The position numbers and the translations under genes are program-made. This document shows, one piece after another, positions 22,428-33,989 of a stretch of DNA of 64,000 nt. The notes under the pieces were generated by a model. The model was not told the DNA's origin. It searched no databases and saw only the letters and a list, made by a program, of their open reading frames with translations. Source of the DNA: Cervus elaphus (Eukaryota; Chordata; Mammalia; Artiodactyla; Cervidae); the NCBI RefSeq assembly GCF_910594005.1, contig NC_057835.1:44540001-44604000 (forward strand). Reading direction: 5' to 3'. Position 1 is the first letter of the stretch; every line of letters starts with the position of its first letter.

Positions 22428-24109
22428 ATAAAGACTCAGTTTTCTGTTCTAAGTGTGTTTCTGGGATAATATGTATAACCTCCTGGAAACAGATGCCTGT
22501 AGAAATTGTGGTAGCATCAGTGGGGAAATCATTGTAACTTCTTCCTTGGAAAGGGCATATTCCATCAGTCTCATTGCCTCATTTGTTAAGCTGAATTGCC
22601 ATCCTAAGTGACAAATCTTTTTCGTGTCCAAACTTCCTGCAAGAGTTTATGTGTTAACCCTATTCTGAGTTTAGATCAGAAGTGTCCCTTAGATGATTTT
22701 ATAAATCCCAGGTTTCCTATAGTTTTCAAAAGCTGGTCCAGCCCACCGGCCAGGCAATTGCTCTCTTTATACAATGAAAGTTTCCTCAAGCAAATTAAAT
22801 ATGTGGCTTTGTACAATATAGCAACTAATGTCCTAAAACTGCTAATTTTTTGATCATGCTAAAACTTTGAGTGGTTTCTTGACTGCATTCAGAAAATCTG
22901 CTTTTGATAACATAATCCTGTGGTATCAACTTTGTTATCTTGCACAAATAAGCAGTCCTGATATAGGGCCACATGGTTGAGGAGGAAGACACTGTCAGTA
23001 ATTATATTTAAGAGGAAACTTCTAGTTAGTCATTTTTTTCCAGTTCAAGGTAGATTTTTATAAATACTGTTTATTTTAAATAGCAATATGTCCAAAATAT
23101 CGTGTTTCTCATAACACATACAAATTTTTGACTCTAGCTTTCTGTGTAACATTAAAAACAAAAATCAACAAAGCACAGTCAAATCACCTATTACCTCAAA
23201 ACAAGGAGCTGTGCGGCAGCATCAGTGTGATGAGTTAAGCCATATGAACAAGGAGCAGGGCCAAGTTTGAAACCCCTACAGTTCAGGACTCATGGGAACT
23301 GGCACCTGATCACCCTTACAAGTAACCCACTTAGTATGTTTTTCTGAAGCTAATGGTAAAGCTAACCTTTTTTAACCATCTGCTAAGGACAGAGATCATG
23401 TTATAAATTAAACGGAACTTTGATTTCTATTTCCATTTCTAAGCATTTGACTGCAAATTAAACCTCAGATTCTTAAAGAATTCTGTCTTCTATGTGAATG
23501 GGATCTGTCCACTCTTTCATTCAACATCTACTGAGCTGATACTTCATACAAAAGACTGAGTGAGTGGGTTAAAAAATATTTGAGGAGATTACCGTCTGGT
23601 TAGTCATACCCTGATCTTCACTCATTCTGAAGTTTTGAATCGGAAAAAAAGAATTGAACCAGTATTTGTTCAGTTTTGCACATAAATAGTCCTAGAGAGC
23701 ATAGAAGAAAAGAAGACTTTTTCCATTGAAAAAATATGACTTTTCTGACTAAATTAATATATATCTTAATCATTTATATTTCAAATGAGAGGAAAGTTTA
23801 ACAGATTTTTTTTCTGTGAATCTCTACTGCTTTGAGGCATACAAAAATTTGTTGCTAATTTGAGGCTTTCCCTTTTTAAAGTCATATGCTAAGTTGAGCA
23901 ATTAATAACCTTGAAATTTAGGAAACTGACTCACATGGACTACCTAGGAAATTGTTTGCACTAATTTGATTTATAACTCTGCCCTAATCACTTGTAAAAC
24001 TCAGCTAGACAGTAAAAAGTCCTCTACTTCAAACCTCATGGTAAAGTTTTCCAGGTTAATCTGAATTGGTTTCAAACGTGATGAAAGGATGGAGATCACC
24101 AAAATCTAG
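22428..24109. other. unique DNA, nothing firm
   Basis: A 1.7-kb stretch with no recognised repeat, apart from a weak L2-like text near 23505-23590. An 81-codon frame at 22608-22853 has no recognisable domain. Confidence 0.45.
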
Positions 24110-25405
24110 ATTCTCTCTACAGCCACATACAAAAGAATGGTATTAGACTACTATCATGTACCATACACAGATATCAACTCAAAATGGATTAAAGACTCCA
24201 GGGTAGACCTGAAACTGTAAAACTCCTAGAAGAAAATATAGGCAGTACTTATTTTGACTTTGGTTTTAGCAATCTTTCTGGATATGTCTCCTCAAGCCAG
24301 GGAATGAAAGCAAAACTAAACAAATGGGACTATTATCAAACTACAAAGCTTCTATACAACAAAGGAGACATCAACAAAATGAAAACTTATCAAATGGGAG
24401 GAGATATTTACAAATCATTTTTTCTAAATATCCAAAATATATAAAGACTTCATACAGCTCAAAAACAAAAAACAAATAGATTAAAAAATGATTAGTGAAG
24501 CTGAATAGATGTTTTTCCAAAGAAGGCATATATATGGCCAACAAGCATGTGAAAAATGTTCAACATCACTAATTATCAGGAAAATGTAGATCAGGGCCAC
24601 AGAGAGATATCACTTCAAACTCATTAGAATGGCTGCTATCAAAAAGACAAAAATAGCAGGTGTTGGAGAGAAAATGAAGGAAAGGGAACCCTTGTGTCCT
24701 TTTGATGAGAATGTAAATTAGTGTAGCTACTATGGTAAATGATAATGGAGATTCCTCAAAATATTAAAACTATCATGATTCAGCTATCCACTTGTATTTA
24801 CCTTAAAAATACAGGAACACTAATCTGAAAAGTTATATGCACCTCTGTGTTCATCACAGCATTGTTTACAACAGACAATATATGGAGACAACCTGAGTGT
24901 CCGCTGATAGATGAATGGATAAAGAAGACACACACATACACACAATAAAATACTACTTAGCTATAAAAAGATGAAATCTTGACATTTGAGACAGCATGGA
25001 TGGACCGTATATGTTAACTAGAATGAATCTCAGATGGAAAAAGACCAATATCTTATTATTTCACTTATATGTGGCATATGAAAAAAACCACTACAATATT
25101 GTAAAGTAATTAGCCTCCAACTAATAAAAATAAATGAAAAAAAAAAGCCAAATGATGAAACAAACAAACAAAAAAAGTGAACAAGCCAAACTGAAACAAA
25201 CAAGTAGATACAGCTAACAGAGTAGTGATTACCAGAAGGGAAGAGAGTGGAGTGAGGGCCGGATGGGCAAAGGGGGTAAAAATATGACAGACAGAAAGTA
25301 GAATTTAATGGTGAGCACAGTATAGTGTATCTGAATGTCAAAATTTAATATTGTACACATGAAACATGTGTCATAAACCAATAAAATATAATCGTTAAAT
25401 AAATT
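24110..25405 (+). mobile_element. L1 LINE, ORF2 3' part and 3' UTR
   Basis: Sense L1 remnant. Landmarks in order are AACTCAAAATGGATTAAAGA (24179), GCAAAACTAAACAAATGGGA (24310), AATGTTCAACATCACTAATT (24556), the segment with CATCACAGCATTGTTTACAA (24852), GACAGCATGGATGGACCGTA (24990) and the 3' UTR to about 25405. Stops and indels break every frame. A younger 46-bp L1 end sits inside at 25088-25133. Confidence 0.88.
25088..25133 (+). mobile_element. 46-bp end of a younger ruminant L1, nested
   Basis: ACAATATTGTAAAGTAATTA followed by GCCTCCAACTAATAAAAA is the terminal 3' sequence of ruminant L1. It interrupts the older 3' UTR and is bracketed by ATGAAAAAAA at 25078-25087 and 25134-25143, a possible 10-bp target-site duplication. 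The low complexity of that repeat weakens the call. Confidence 0.6.
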
Positions 25406-25616
25406 TCTTTAACTTATGAAATAGCAACATACTTTGTCGAATTTACTTACCTTCAGAATTTTTATTTGTACAGATTGAACCAGAAGAAGTACCTTCGTTG
25501 GTCTATTTGTTTTCTAAAATTCTGAGACTAAATTGTTTTTACAATGACTTCATAAAATTATTGATAAAATGTTTTCATAATCATGAAAATATTATGATAA
25601 ATAACTGTAATAGCTG

Positions 25617-25642
25617 CATTTATCTAAATATTTAGATAAATG
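25617..25642. repeat. perfect 26-bp palindrome
   Basis: CATTTATCTAAAT is followed without spacer by its exact reverse complement. A second, separated arm pair, GCTGC at 25613-25617 and GCAGC at 25650-25654, extends the potential cruciform. It could be a hairpin or the remains of an inverted-repeat element. Confidence 0.75.
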
Positions 25643-26045
25643 TGTAATAGCAGCATTTTCTCAAACTGATAAAGTATTTTTTCTAAATGTATATCTCAAG
25701 TTAAGAAGAATTAAGCTGCACAGATATAATATTTACTAATCTTTCTCAAATGATATGAACTTAATATCAGAAACCTGTAATATATTAATATCCTCATAAT
25801 GGAATTCGGATTTTCTCTTCAGCAGAAAATGATCAGGGCATATGTGAATGATTTTTTTTCCCCTATATTCCTGTTGGATTTGTTATCATGATCTCATTGT
25901 ATATCATTTAAAGTGTGCTCTTAAGCATTTGCCAATTAAAGAAACTCAATATAAAGACACAAAGACCCCATCTGAATTTGCTGAGTTTGCATAGTTATAA
26001 AACTGTGGCTCATTGGAATCTAGTGTGCTATTGGAATTTTTTACA

Positions 26046-26260
26046 CGGTGCTAGTCACTTCGGTTGTGTCCAACTCTTGCACCCTATGTACTGTAGCCCA
26101 CTGGGCTCCTCTGTCCATGGGATTCTCCTGGTAAAAATTCTGAAGTTGGTTGCCATGCCCTCCTCCAGGGGATCTTCCCTACCAAGGATCAAACCTGTGT
26201 CTCTTACGTCTCCTGCATTGGCAGGTGGGTTCTTTACCAGTAGCACCACCTGGGAAGCCC
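26046..26260 (-). mobile_element. Bov-tA SINE
   Basis: Antisense copy from GCTAGTCACTTCGGTTGTGT to CCACCTGGGAAGCCC, with the TCTCTTACGTCTCCTGCATT head variant. A run of nine T follows it at 26261-26269. Confidence 0.92.
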
Positions 26261-26289
26261 TTTTTTTTTGCACACTTAGCTCTTAAACT

Positions 26290-26443
26290 AAGAGCTTCCA
26301 GGTGGCTCAGATGGTAAAGAATCTGCTTGCAATGCAGGAGACCCGGGTTTGATCCCTGGGTTGGGAAAATTCCCCTGGAGAAGGGAATGGCTGCCCAGTC
26401 CAGTATTCTTGCCTGGAGAATTCCATGGACAGAGGAGCCTGGA
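26290..26443 (+). mobile_element. Bov-tA SINE lacking its 3' third
   Basis: Head and first half of the body are intact to GGACAGAGGAGCCTGGA; the CTACAGTCC to tail part is missing. Direct repeats AGCTCTTAAACT (26278-26289) and AGCTCTTACACT (26444-26455) fit a target-site duplication with one mismatch. The element ends also form a perfect 14-bp inverted repeat (26289-26302 with 26438-26451). Confidence 0.85.
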
Positions 26444-26455
26444 AGCTCTTACACT

Positions 26456-27424
26456 AATTTGTTTTGGATTCTGGGCAAATTGCTTGGTACCTTGGTTAAG
26501 TGAGCTTTTGAAAAATATTTCATGTGTCGAGTCACTTCACATTGAGCTAATAGCTGTGTGTTTGCTAAGTATTTTGTGAGGAGAAAAGAGCAAAGAAAGC
26601 TAGATTTTCTTAAAAACACTGAACTGTAATGTGTATGTAGTGACTGGGTAATTACTGGGCAGAAACGGGGCTGCCAATAAAAGTCAAATATATGCAACTA
26701 CCTTCTTTTGCTGAAAATCTGTCCTAGTTTCATGTTAAATTTCATATTAAAATGGTACTGCATTTTCCTATAATGATATTATTATAACACAGAGGATATA
26801 TTTCTGACCAAAGACTCTACATCCACAATATATGATAAAAGCCAAGGTGTGATTATTATCATACTCAACTAATTTAAATAGTAAAATATATTCTAAACCT
26901 CATAATGGACAAATATATGAACTGTGAGGTGGTTAAATGTGTCTCTAACTTATTTTAAGAAGGCATATATCATTATGTTCAAACCATATTTCTAGTATAT
27001 CATAAAGTATAGCTACATAAAATGAACACATTAACTTTAATTACCACTTATTTACACTAATAGAAGTCTGTTCCCCAACAGGAAAGATGTACATATGTAT
27101 ATGGGTGTTTGCGTGAGCTAAATGACTGATATCTTTTTAAAAACTGTCCAAGAAAGTTTAAAGTAATGAATTTTCATGTACCATGAGGAGGTAATAAAAG
27201 TCATTCTCCCATATTTCCTTAATTCTGAGGTGCCATATGTTGTATATGTCCTTAAGTTAGTAAAACTGTTTTTGGAAAGAGAAAAAGCAAGTACAGCAAC
27301 TGTGCACGTTAGAAGGAAGATTCTGGTTTTTTAAATTTTATAATGAAAAAGAGGTATGAAGATGGAATATATTTTTTATTTACCTTAGAATTAAATCTGA
27401 ATTTAAGATTAATTTCTATAATAT
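26456..27424. other. AT-rich DNA, nothing recognised
   Basis: No repeat or gene could be supported between the SINE pair and the next SINE. Confidence 0.45.
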
Positions 27425-27632
27425 GTGTGTTAGTCGCTCAGTTGTATCCAACTGTTTGCAATCCCATGGACGGTAGCCTGCATGCTCTCTTGTCCATGAA
27501 GTGTTCTCCAGGCAAGAATAATGGAGTGGGTAGCCATTTCCTTCTCCAGGGGATCTTCCCAACCCAGCAGTTGAACCTGGGTCTCCTGCATTGCAGGCAG
27601 ATTCTTTACCATCTGAACCACCAGGGAACCTT
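27425..27632 (-). mobile_element. Bov-tA SINE
   Basis: Complete antisense copy from GTGTGTTAGTCGCTCAGTTG to CTGAACCACCAGGGAA. Open frames on both strands here are artefacts. Confidence 0.93.
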
Positions 27633-27741
27633 GTATGCAATCTTTCTTGAAGGAATTTGTAATTTGCTATGAGTGATTTAGAAATTTCCGGATTTCCATT
27701 CATTTTCGAAATTCAATATTTTGGCTAAATCCAATTATTTG

Positions 27742-27955
27742 TGGCTTCCCTGGTGGCTCAGTGGTAAAGAATCTGCCTGTTAATTCAGGAGACGTGGTTT
27801 GACCCTGGGTCAGGGAGATCCCCTGGAGAAGGAAATGGCAATCCACTCCAGTATTCTTGCCTGGGAAATCCCATGGACACAGGAGCCTGATAGGTTACAG
27901 TCCATGGGGTCACAAAAGAATCAGACACGACTTAGCGACTAAACACAACAACAGT
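27742..27955 (+). mobile_element. Bov-tA SINE with target duplication
   Basis: Complete sense copy starting TGGCTTCCCTGGTGGCTCAG and ending in ACACAACAACAGT. A perfect 10-bp direct repeat, CAATTATTTG, lies at 27732-27741 and 27956-27965. Confidence 0.94.
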
Positions 27956-28480
27956 CAATTATTTGAAATCCTCTCTCAATCTAGACTGCCCATGAGGCCA
28001 GTGCCTGAGCTGATCCTCTAGAGAGCTTCATGGAGATTATAGTAAGGAGAGCTCTTGTTGAGTAATTTATAGATGGTTAACATCATTAGGAATTGCTCCC
28101 AATTTTATTCATGATTCTGAACCCTTGAAATCATTGAAATACCAAAAAATGAGTATAAAACTATTAGGAAGAGTGAATACTTGAGCTTACTCTCAGAGTC
28201 TCTGAGGCAAAGGCACATTCTGTGCAGAAGTGTAAAGAAATATAGTTTTGAAAAAATAATTCTAGTTACAGTTAGAAGTTGGTGAACTCTGAAGTTTCTC
28301 TTATTACTGGTGAAAGAGTTTAGAGCCATTGAAAACATTTCCCTCTAGACACTGATATGCTGAACTTATTTTAATCAGCAGTTACACAAGTTGACCCAAG
28401 TGCTAGGCAGTAGTGAGTAGGATACTGGGCAAAAATTGTTTCTTTCTCCTTGTACAAAACCTGGATGCATCTTATCAAAA

Positions 28481-28578
28481 GTAACCAGGCGAAAGGGATG
28501 TTTATTCAAAGCTATTGCAACTGGAGAGAGTAACCAGGCAAAAGGGATGTTTATTCAAAGCTATTGCAATTGGAGAGA
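28481..28578. repeat. 49-bp tandem duplication
   Basis: Two adjacent copies, 28481-28529 and 28530-28578, begin GTAACCAGGC and end TGGAGAGA. They differ at two positions (G/A at unit position 11 and C/T near the end). The high identity suggests a recent slippage or end-joining duplication. An 81-codon frame at 28436-28681 spans both copies but has no recognisable family. Confidence 0.93.
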
Positions 28579-28854
28579 GACTGAACTCAACTCTGCTGAA
28601 ACAAAAGTACTGGAGTACCTGGAGAACCTTCTAAAACTTTTGAAGGTGGTGTCAACAACAAGGAGACTCTGTCTCTTGTAGCACCATCAGCTCTGCACAT
28701 CACAGTTGAATGGATACTGAGATAACATCGGAAGGGCTCTTCTCTTATACTTAGGACATTCTCTGAAATATCTTTGTTTCTTTGCTTTATCACCAAAACG
28801 ATTGTTTAAAGGAACATCCTTTTTGGGTTTTTTTTTTTTTTTCAGATACACACA

Positions 28855-29000
28855 GGGAATGCTATTTATTAACTCTCACTATGTGCTAGAGTTATGCTGA
28901 CAGTCTTCTTATATATCCCTATATATCAGACAGGAAATGTTAAGACTTCTGATATTGGTTCCATATGGTTAAATAAACTGTTTAAAGGAGGATATTCCTG
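28855..29000 (+). mobile_element. MIR SINE fragment
   Basis: TATTTATTAACTCTCACTAT then GTGCTAGAGTTATGCTGAC resembles the sense MIR segment around CACTTACTATGTGCCAGGCA. Strongly diverged. Confidence 0.5.
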
Positions 29001-29537
29001 AACTGGGGAGGGATGTCTGGGACAAGAGCAAGCCAGATGGAGACAATTTAATAAACCATTTAGTCTTATCTGAAAGTCTGATAAAATTTGAATACCAATG
29101 TCTGGCTTATATGGAACTTATTTTTCAACATAATATGACTTGTCTATTTTTCATAAGAATTTGGGATGAAAAGGAAAAAAATAATTTCATCTAGTCAATA
29201 AAAGAAATACTGATGATCCTCATATTTCTTTGAAATGCTTTGGTAAATTTCTTGACTTGTCATCTGACTGATTTTTACCCTTTTCCAGAAAAAAAAAAAA
29301 AAAAAGCTTACTGGGAGGAAGTAAGACTTAGTGCTTTTCCAGTGTATTCTTGGTATTCTTCCAACACTTCTGGAAAACATCATTCTATCACATATTCCTA
29401 TAGAACTGTCAGCTGAAATGAAGAACCCTTTTTCACAGCTTCTGAGACAAACGTATCAGGATATTCTTAAAGATACCATATCCAAAAGGCATATTTAAAA
29501 TAATTAGTTCATCATCATGCCCCGACAAGACTGCAAG

Positions 29538-29550
29538 GTTGCTTAGCAAC
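29538..29550. promoter_or_regulatory. RFX (X-box)-like palindrome
   Basis: GTTGCTTAGCAAC has two perfect 5-bp inverted half-sites around TTA and differs from the GTTGCCTAGCAAC form of the RFX-family X-box at one position. It lies in DNA without a recognised repeat. A single motif does not prove occupancy. Confidence 0.35.
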
Positions 29551-30001
29551 AGAATCAGGCACACTTAACAAGAACGTGGATGGAAACAATGGAGAAAAGT
29601 GATCGAGATCTCATAAAGGCAAATTCTTTGAATTAAATCTTCATGAAAAGATATCATGGGGAGAATGAGTTTTTTAACCTAAAAATTGTTTCCTGAGATT
29701 GGTACAACATTATTTCATAGCTAAACATCAACCACTTTCCATAAAGTAGATAGAAACAATGGTACTTTTAGTCTTTATGTAATTTAGGGCACTTACAAAA
29801 CAGTATTTATCAGTGTTAGCTTAAAAATGCAAAATATTTCTATGCTGTCCCATTTTCTTTAAAGCTCTAGAGATATAAAGAAAGAAAGATACTTACAAAA
29901 TATATACTTCAAATATATTTGATTAATGGTGTATTTTATTTTTATGTCATCATACATAATTCAACTATAAAAAGCAAAGCTATATTCTTTTAAATTTGAA
30001 C

Positions 30002-30120
30002 AACATATAAATATATATGTGTATATATGTATACATATATACACACAAACATGCATTGTCTATCTATCTAGTTCCCATTTCTAGTAAAAAAAAAAAAAAA
30101 AAAAGAAAGAGTGAAAGAAA
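30002..30120. repeat. TA/TG simple repeat and A-rich tract
   Basis: Imperfect TATATG and TATACA units at 30008-30050, then TCTATCTATC, then a 19-base A run and GAAA repeats to about 30125. Confidence 0.8.
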
Positions 30121-30324
30121 GAAAAATCCTACAAAGCATTATCTCTTTGGGATTCCAAGACTGACTAATTTTTGACTACTTTGACTGAATGGGCCGATTT
30201 TATACTACAATACCTGGAAAAGCACTTACTTGCTTCTGTTAGTAAATGGAAATAAATCCAACACATACGGGTTCTCTTGATGTAATACCTAAACACCTAA
30301 GAAGCTCAGTCAAGGAATAAGCTC

Positions 30325-30440
30325 AACATCCAGGCAGAAAACCTCTGCTCTAACCCTAGTCTCATCTCTGGCTGGGACAATTCACTTAACCACCATAGAC
30401 CTCATATTCCTCTTGTATAAAAGGAAACCTCCAAGATTAT
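30325..30440 (-). mobile_element. MIR SINE
   Basis: GACAATTCACTTAACCACCA then CCTCATATTCCTCTTGTATA matches the antisense MIR core (CAAGTTACTTAACCTCTCTG followed by CAGTTTCCTCATCTGTAAAA). Confidence 0.65.
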
Positions 30441-33400
30441 TTCCACATTAAAACTCCTAAAGCTCATGGCCATCAACTCTAAGTAGCATCATTCATTTTA
30501 CTCATGGCGAAATTCGTTGTTTTTCTGAATCGGTTATTGGACTACTGTCTTTCTGTAAGTGTTAGAAGTAGCAGGCTTGTTCACCAATACATTCAAGTAT
30601 CAGACAGAAGATTTTCAATACTGGCTTTCTTTTGTTTTCTCTTCGTGCGTGATTACATGTTGCTGAACTGCTTTTTAGTTTCCGGAAGCTAAAAACAGGC
30701 AGGTGCAGATATAATATGGGCAGCCCTTTAAATCACCAGCCTTTCTGTTTTTAAAACAACTGGCTTATTTGCACAGCGTTCAGAAGAGGGTTAGATGAGC
30801 AGATCTGTTTTCCTTTTCTTGAGAAGTTTTGTAACAGCACCAAAAGGTCATCCTTAAAATGTCAGACAAGATCAACAACAAAATCTTGGAAAACAGCCAG
30901 TCCACCAAGGAAGCAAACCCAAACTATTTACAGATGCTAACTATAAATAAGCAACAGAACCCTAGAGTGGAGGGAGGGCAAGGGAGAGAAATACTTTGTA
31001 GGCATAGCAAAGAAATATTTTCAAGAGATGCCTCATGGCATTGAACCGTTGGGAATCAGTAGCAGCAAACAGGCCTGGGCCCCAGCAATTGGTAAAGGGC
31101 TCATTCATCAGGAGGTTGGAAGCAAGAAGTCTAAGATCATGAGTCAGAGAAGCAGAATCATGAGCCACAACCCACACCGGGTGCTGTATGCTATTGTTAA
31201 AACAAAGAAAAGTTGATGTAAATATTTTAATTGCAAGGAAGTGAAAAGGTGGCTTTTTAATCCCACTAGTTGATGCCAGGCCAGGTTTTTGATTATGTGA
31301 CGAAGGATGTAGCCCTATCGCCCTGACAGATGAGTAGTAGAGAAGATGCTGTTTTCTTCCCACAAAAATACCATTTCTCCTACTAACAATTCCAAAAGGG
31401 AGAGAAAGCCTTTAACAGAAAACACATTAAAGGAGAGTCGCAGATACTTAAAACCAGAAACTTAATATTGATGAAAGAAGCAAGTAGGTTTAAGAAGAGG
31501 AAAAGCTACAGAAAATGATTAAAGTTTTGCACATTTAGTTCATGTTTTTAAAATTATGAACAGAAATGGAGAATTCTCTGCCATTTGTATTTTATCCATG
31601 ATTCATTAGAAGTTTACCAGGATGAAAAGTAACTTGCTGGCAAATGTGGAAAGTAACACTGAAGACATAGCATAAGCCAGAGACATATTTGTAGCAAAGG
31701 ATTTCACAACTTTGACATGATTGACACCAGAATCATATTATAGTTATACTTAATGTTAGATTTTGAAATATTAAATGTATATTCAGGAGAAATAGTCAAT
31801 AAATTGTACATAATATATTACAGTAGTAAATGTTAGGTTCTTTTCAATGAATAGTGTATAGTCTTTTTGCAGTCTTTTTAAAGAGACTCATTTTAAATAC
31901 ATATTGTTTCAAATTTGGGGAACAAGAAGTTTAAAATAAGATGAACCAGATTTCTACAGTCCATTTTCAGATGCTCAAAGTGAGCAGGTTACTAAATGGA
32001 GAATGGCGGAGGCCATGTGCTAATCTGTGCATTCCTTGCACTGTTTTAATTTTAAATCAATGCATCTATAATATGCAAGGGCACAAATCTCTCATATATC
32101 ATGCTTTTCAGGCAGACTGATACACAGGAATAACAGTCACCTTCAGAACTTTCTTGTCCACCCCATTAGAACAGACCTTAGGCAAAACTGTGATGACTGC
32201 TTGTTTCATCATGCTCCACTTCCCAGTTTCCCCTGTGAGTCTGTTTGCTGCTCTGTCTCTTCCCTGACACCCTCGGTGGGACTCTGACGCCCTCAGGTTC
32301 TCACTCCTCCTCCGCAGCATCAACACTTGCTTTTGAGTCCTTCAGGTTGAGGTAAGAGTGACTAAGGTCTTAAAGCTCAACCAGGATTTGAATACCAATG
32401 GGAAAGAAAGATTGAGGGTAAAGGGATGAGATTCAGAGATAAAGGGATGAGAGCTGACTGCCAACCCTCAGTTAGTAGATGGGAAGACATTTTTAGGCAT
32501 CAGAACTTTTCTGCCTCTCCAGTCATAATATGTGTTCTGCAAGCTATGTAGTTGGAGAGATGCAATCATAGGAAAGGCTCAAGATACCAGAAAATAGAAA
32601 CAAAACTCTTTCTTGTTAGTTCATAAATAGGCTATAGGCCTACTAAAGAGAACATTAAAATTGCCCGGTTTCCTGAGCCCCGAAACCAGCCGGCAGGGCA
32701 AAGGAGTTGAACAATGTGGCATTCGTGTTGGTTAATGGCAGAGAAAATTCAGTGTGGAGTTACAGATGCTAAAGCAGATATCGGGATGTTATTTGTGTGT
32801 ATGCGTCCATTGTGTATGTATATGGAAGCCACCTCTGTCATCTAGGAAGACATTTAAACCTTCCAAAGTTATTAATTCATTGAGGAGAAACAATTAGCTT
32901 CAACTTCATTTTATTGCTAAAATTGGGTCATATTTGAAGGATGAATCAATAACAACGATTTCCTTGAAAGGTCTCTTAAAGCTATTGATTTTTTTATGGC
33001 ACTGGTATGAAAGGGGGTTGCTCTGAAAGAACACAAACAGGTAATAGTATCTTTCCACAATTTTGGCAGTAGTCATTGAGCAAAAACTACAATATGATAG
33101 AAAGCACAGTTAGCTTTCTTTGTCTCATACACAAAGTTAAAAGGCGGGAAAACCCTACCTTTTATTATTTTGTATTTAGTAGTTATGTAAATTAAAACAA
33201 GCTGATCATACATATTAAATTATATATATATCATATATATTAAATTAAAACAAGCTGATCATATATATCATAACCCATTATGATTATTCAGTTACCCCCC
33301 AAAAAAATTTACTTTGAAAATGAATCCTGAATATGAGTACATTTTGTATTCAGAATCATGGGGAAAAAGAAGCCTCCGTTTAACTTATGTGGGCGAATCC

Positions 33401-33989
33401 CATAGTTATTGATCATTAATGAAGGAAAGCCAACTAATTTTCTAACATTTCATCATTTTCCACTTTTTAGCAAAAGAGGGATTTTATTACTCAGTGCGAG
33501 GAACTATAGCCATTATTTTATAATAATTAAAAGTAGTATAATCTATAAAAATATCAAATCACTAAGTTGTACTCCTGAATCTTTTGTAAATCGTCTATAC
33601 TTCAGTAGAAAAGGGGAATTTTGTGTTTCTTATCAGATGTTCTTTTCTTTGTTAGAAGTGAGGGAAAAACAGCACTGATCTAAAGAAGTCAGTTTCTTGA
33701 TTTGCCTGATGATTGTGAATATGAATAGGCGTGTTCTCTATAGAACAGTAGCTCTTAACCAAAGAGAAGGCTGGCTCTGACATATTTTGCAAAGAAAAGT
33801 GTGACAAGATATAGCAATCCTTTTAAATATTTCTGAAGTTTAAACAATTAGTGTACTCTGCATGAATTTTATCTTTCAACTAAATTGTTCTACTCTGAAA
33901 TTTATGATGTGTGATCCAGGTGAATTTATAATACTGAATTCATAAAGAAAGTGTAGTAGAATTCACATATCTCCATATTGATGGCATTT
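30441..33989. other. longest repeat-poor stretch
   Basis: About 3.5 kb with no recognised SINE or LINE in a window otherwise dense with them. Local features are an AP-1-like TGAGTCA near 31140, a GC-richer patch at 32650-32700 and a 53-bp-period duplication at 33188-33268. At 32300-32317 a pyrimidine tract ends in CAG, and GTAAGA begins at 32352; the 34 bp between could be a micro-exon, but support is weak. Open frames (for example 30962-31363 minus and 32108-32326 minus) have no family I recognise. Such a gap can reflect selection against insertion. Confidence 0.4.
33188..33268. repeat. partial tandem duplication, 53-bp period
   Basis: TAAATTAAAACAAGCTGATC recurs at 33188 and 33241. The first unit is 53 bp with an internal TATATA run; the second is cut short after about 28 bp. 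Confidence 0.85.

Larger units (their letters stand above)
29001..30324. other. repeat-poor DNA with poly-A runs
   Basis: Two A runs (29289-29306 and 30088-30106) and a TA/TG simple repeat are present; otherwise no family was recognised. It contains the RFX-like motif listed separately. Confidence 0.45.

Noticed and set aside
30962..31363. 133-codon minus-strand frame
   Set aside because: No domain recognised and no splice or polyadenylation context. It would need conservation evidence to be called.
32318..32351. 34-bp micro-exon between CCGCAG and GTAAGA
   Set aside because: Signals are present but the exon would be extremely short, with no homology; kept only as a remark in the repeat-poor stretch.
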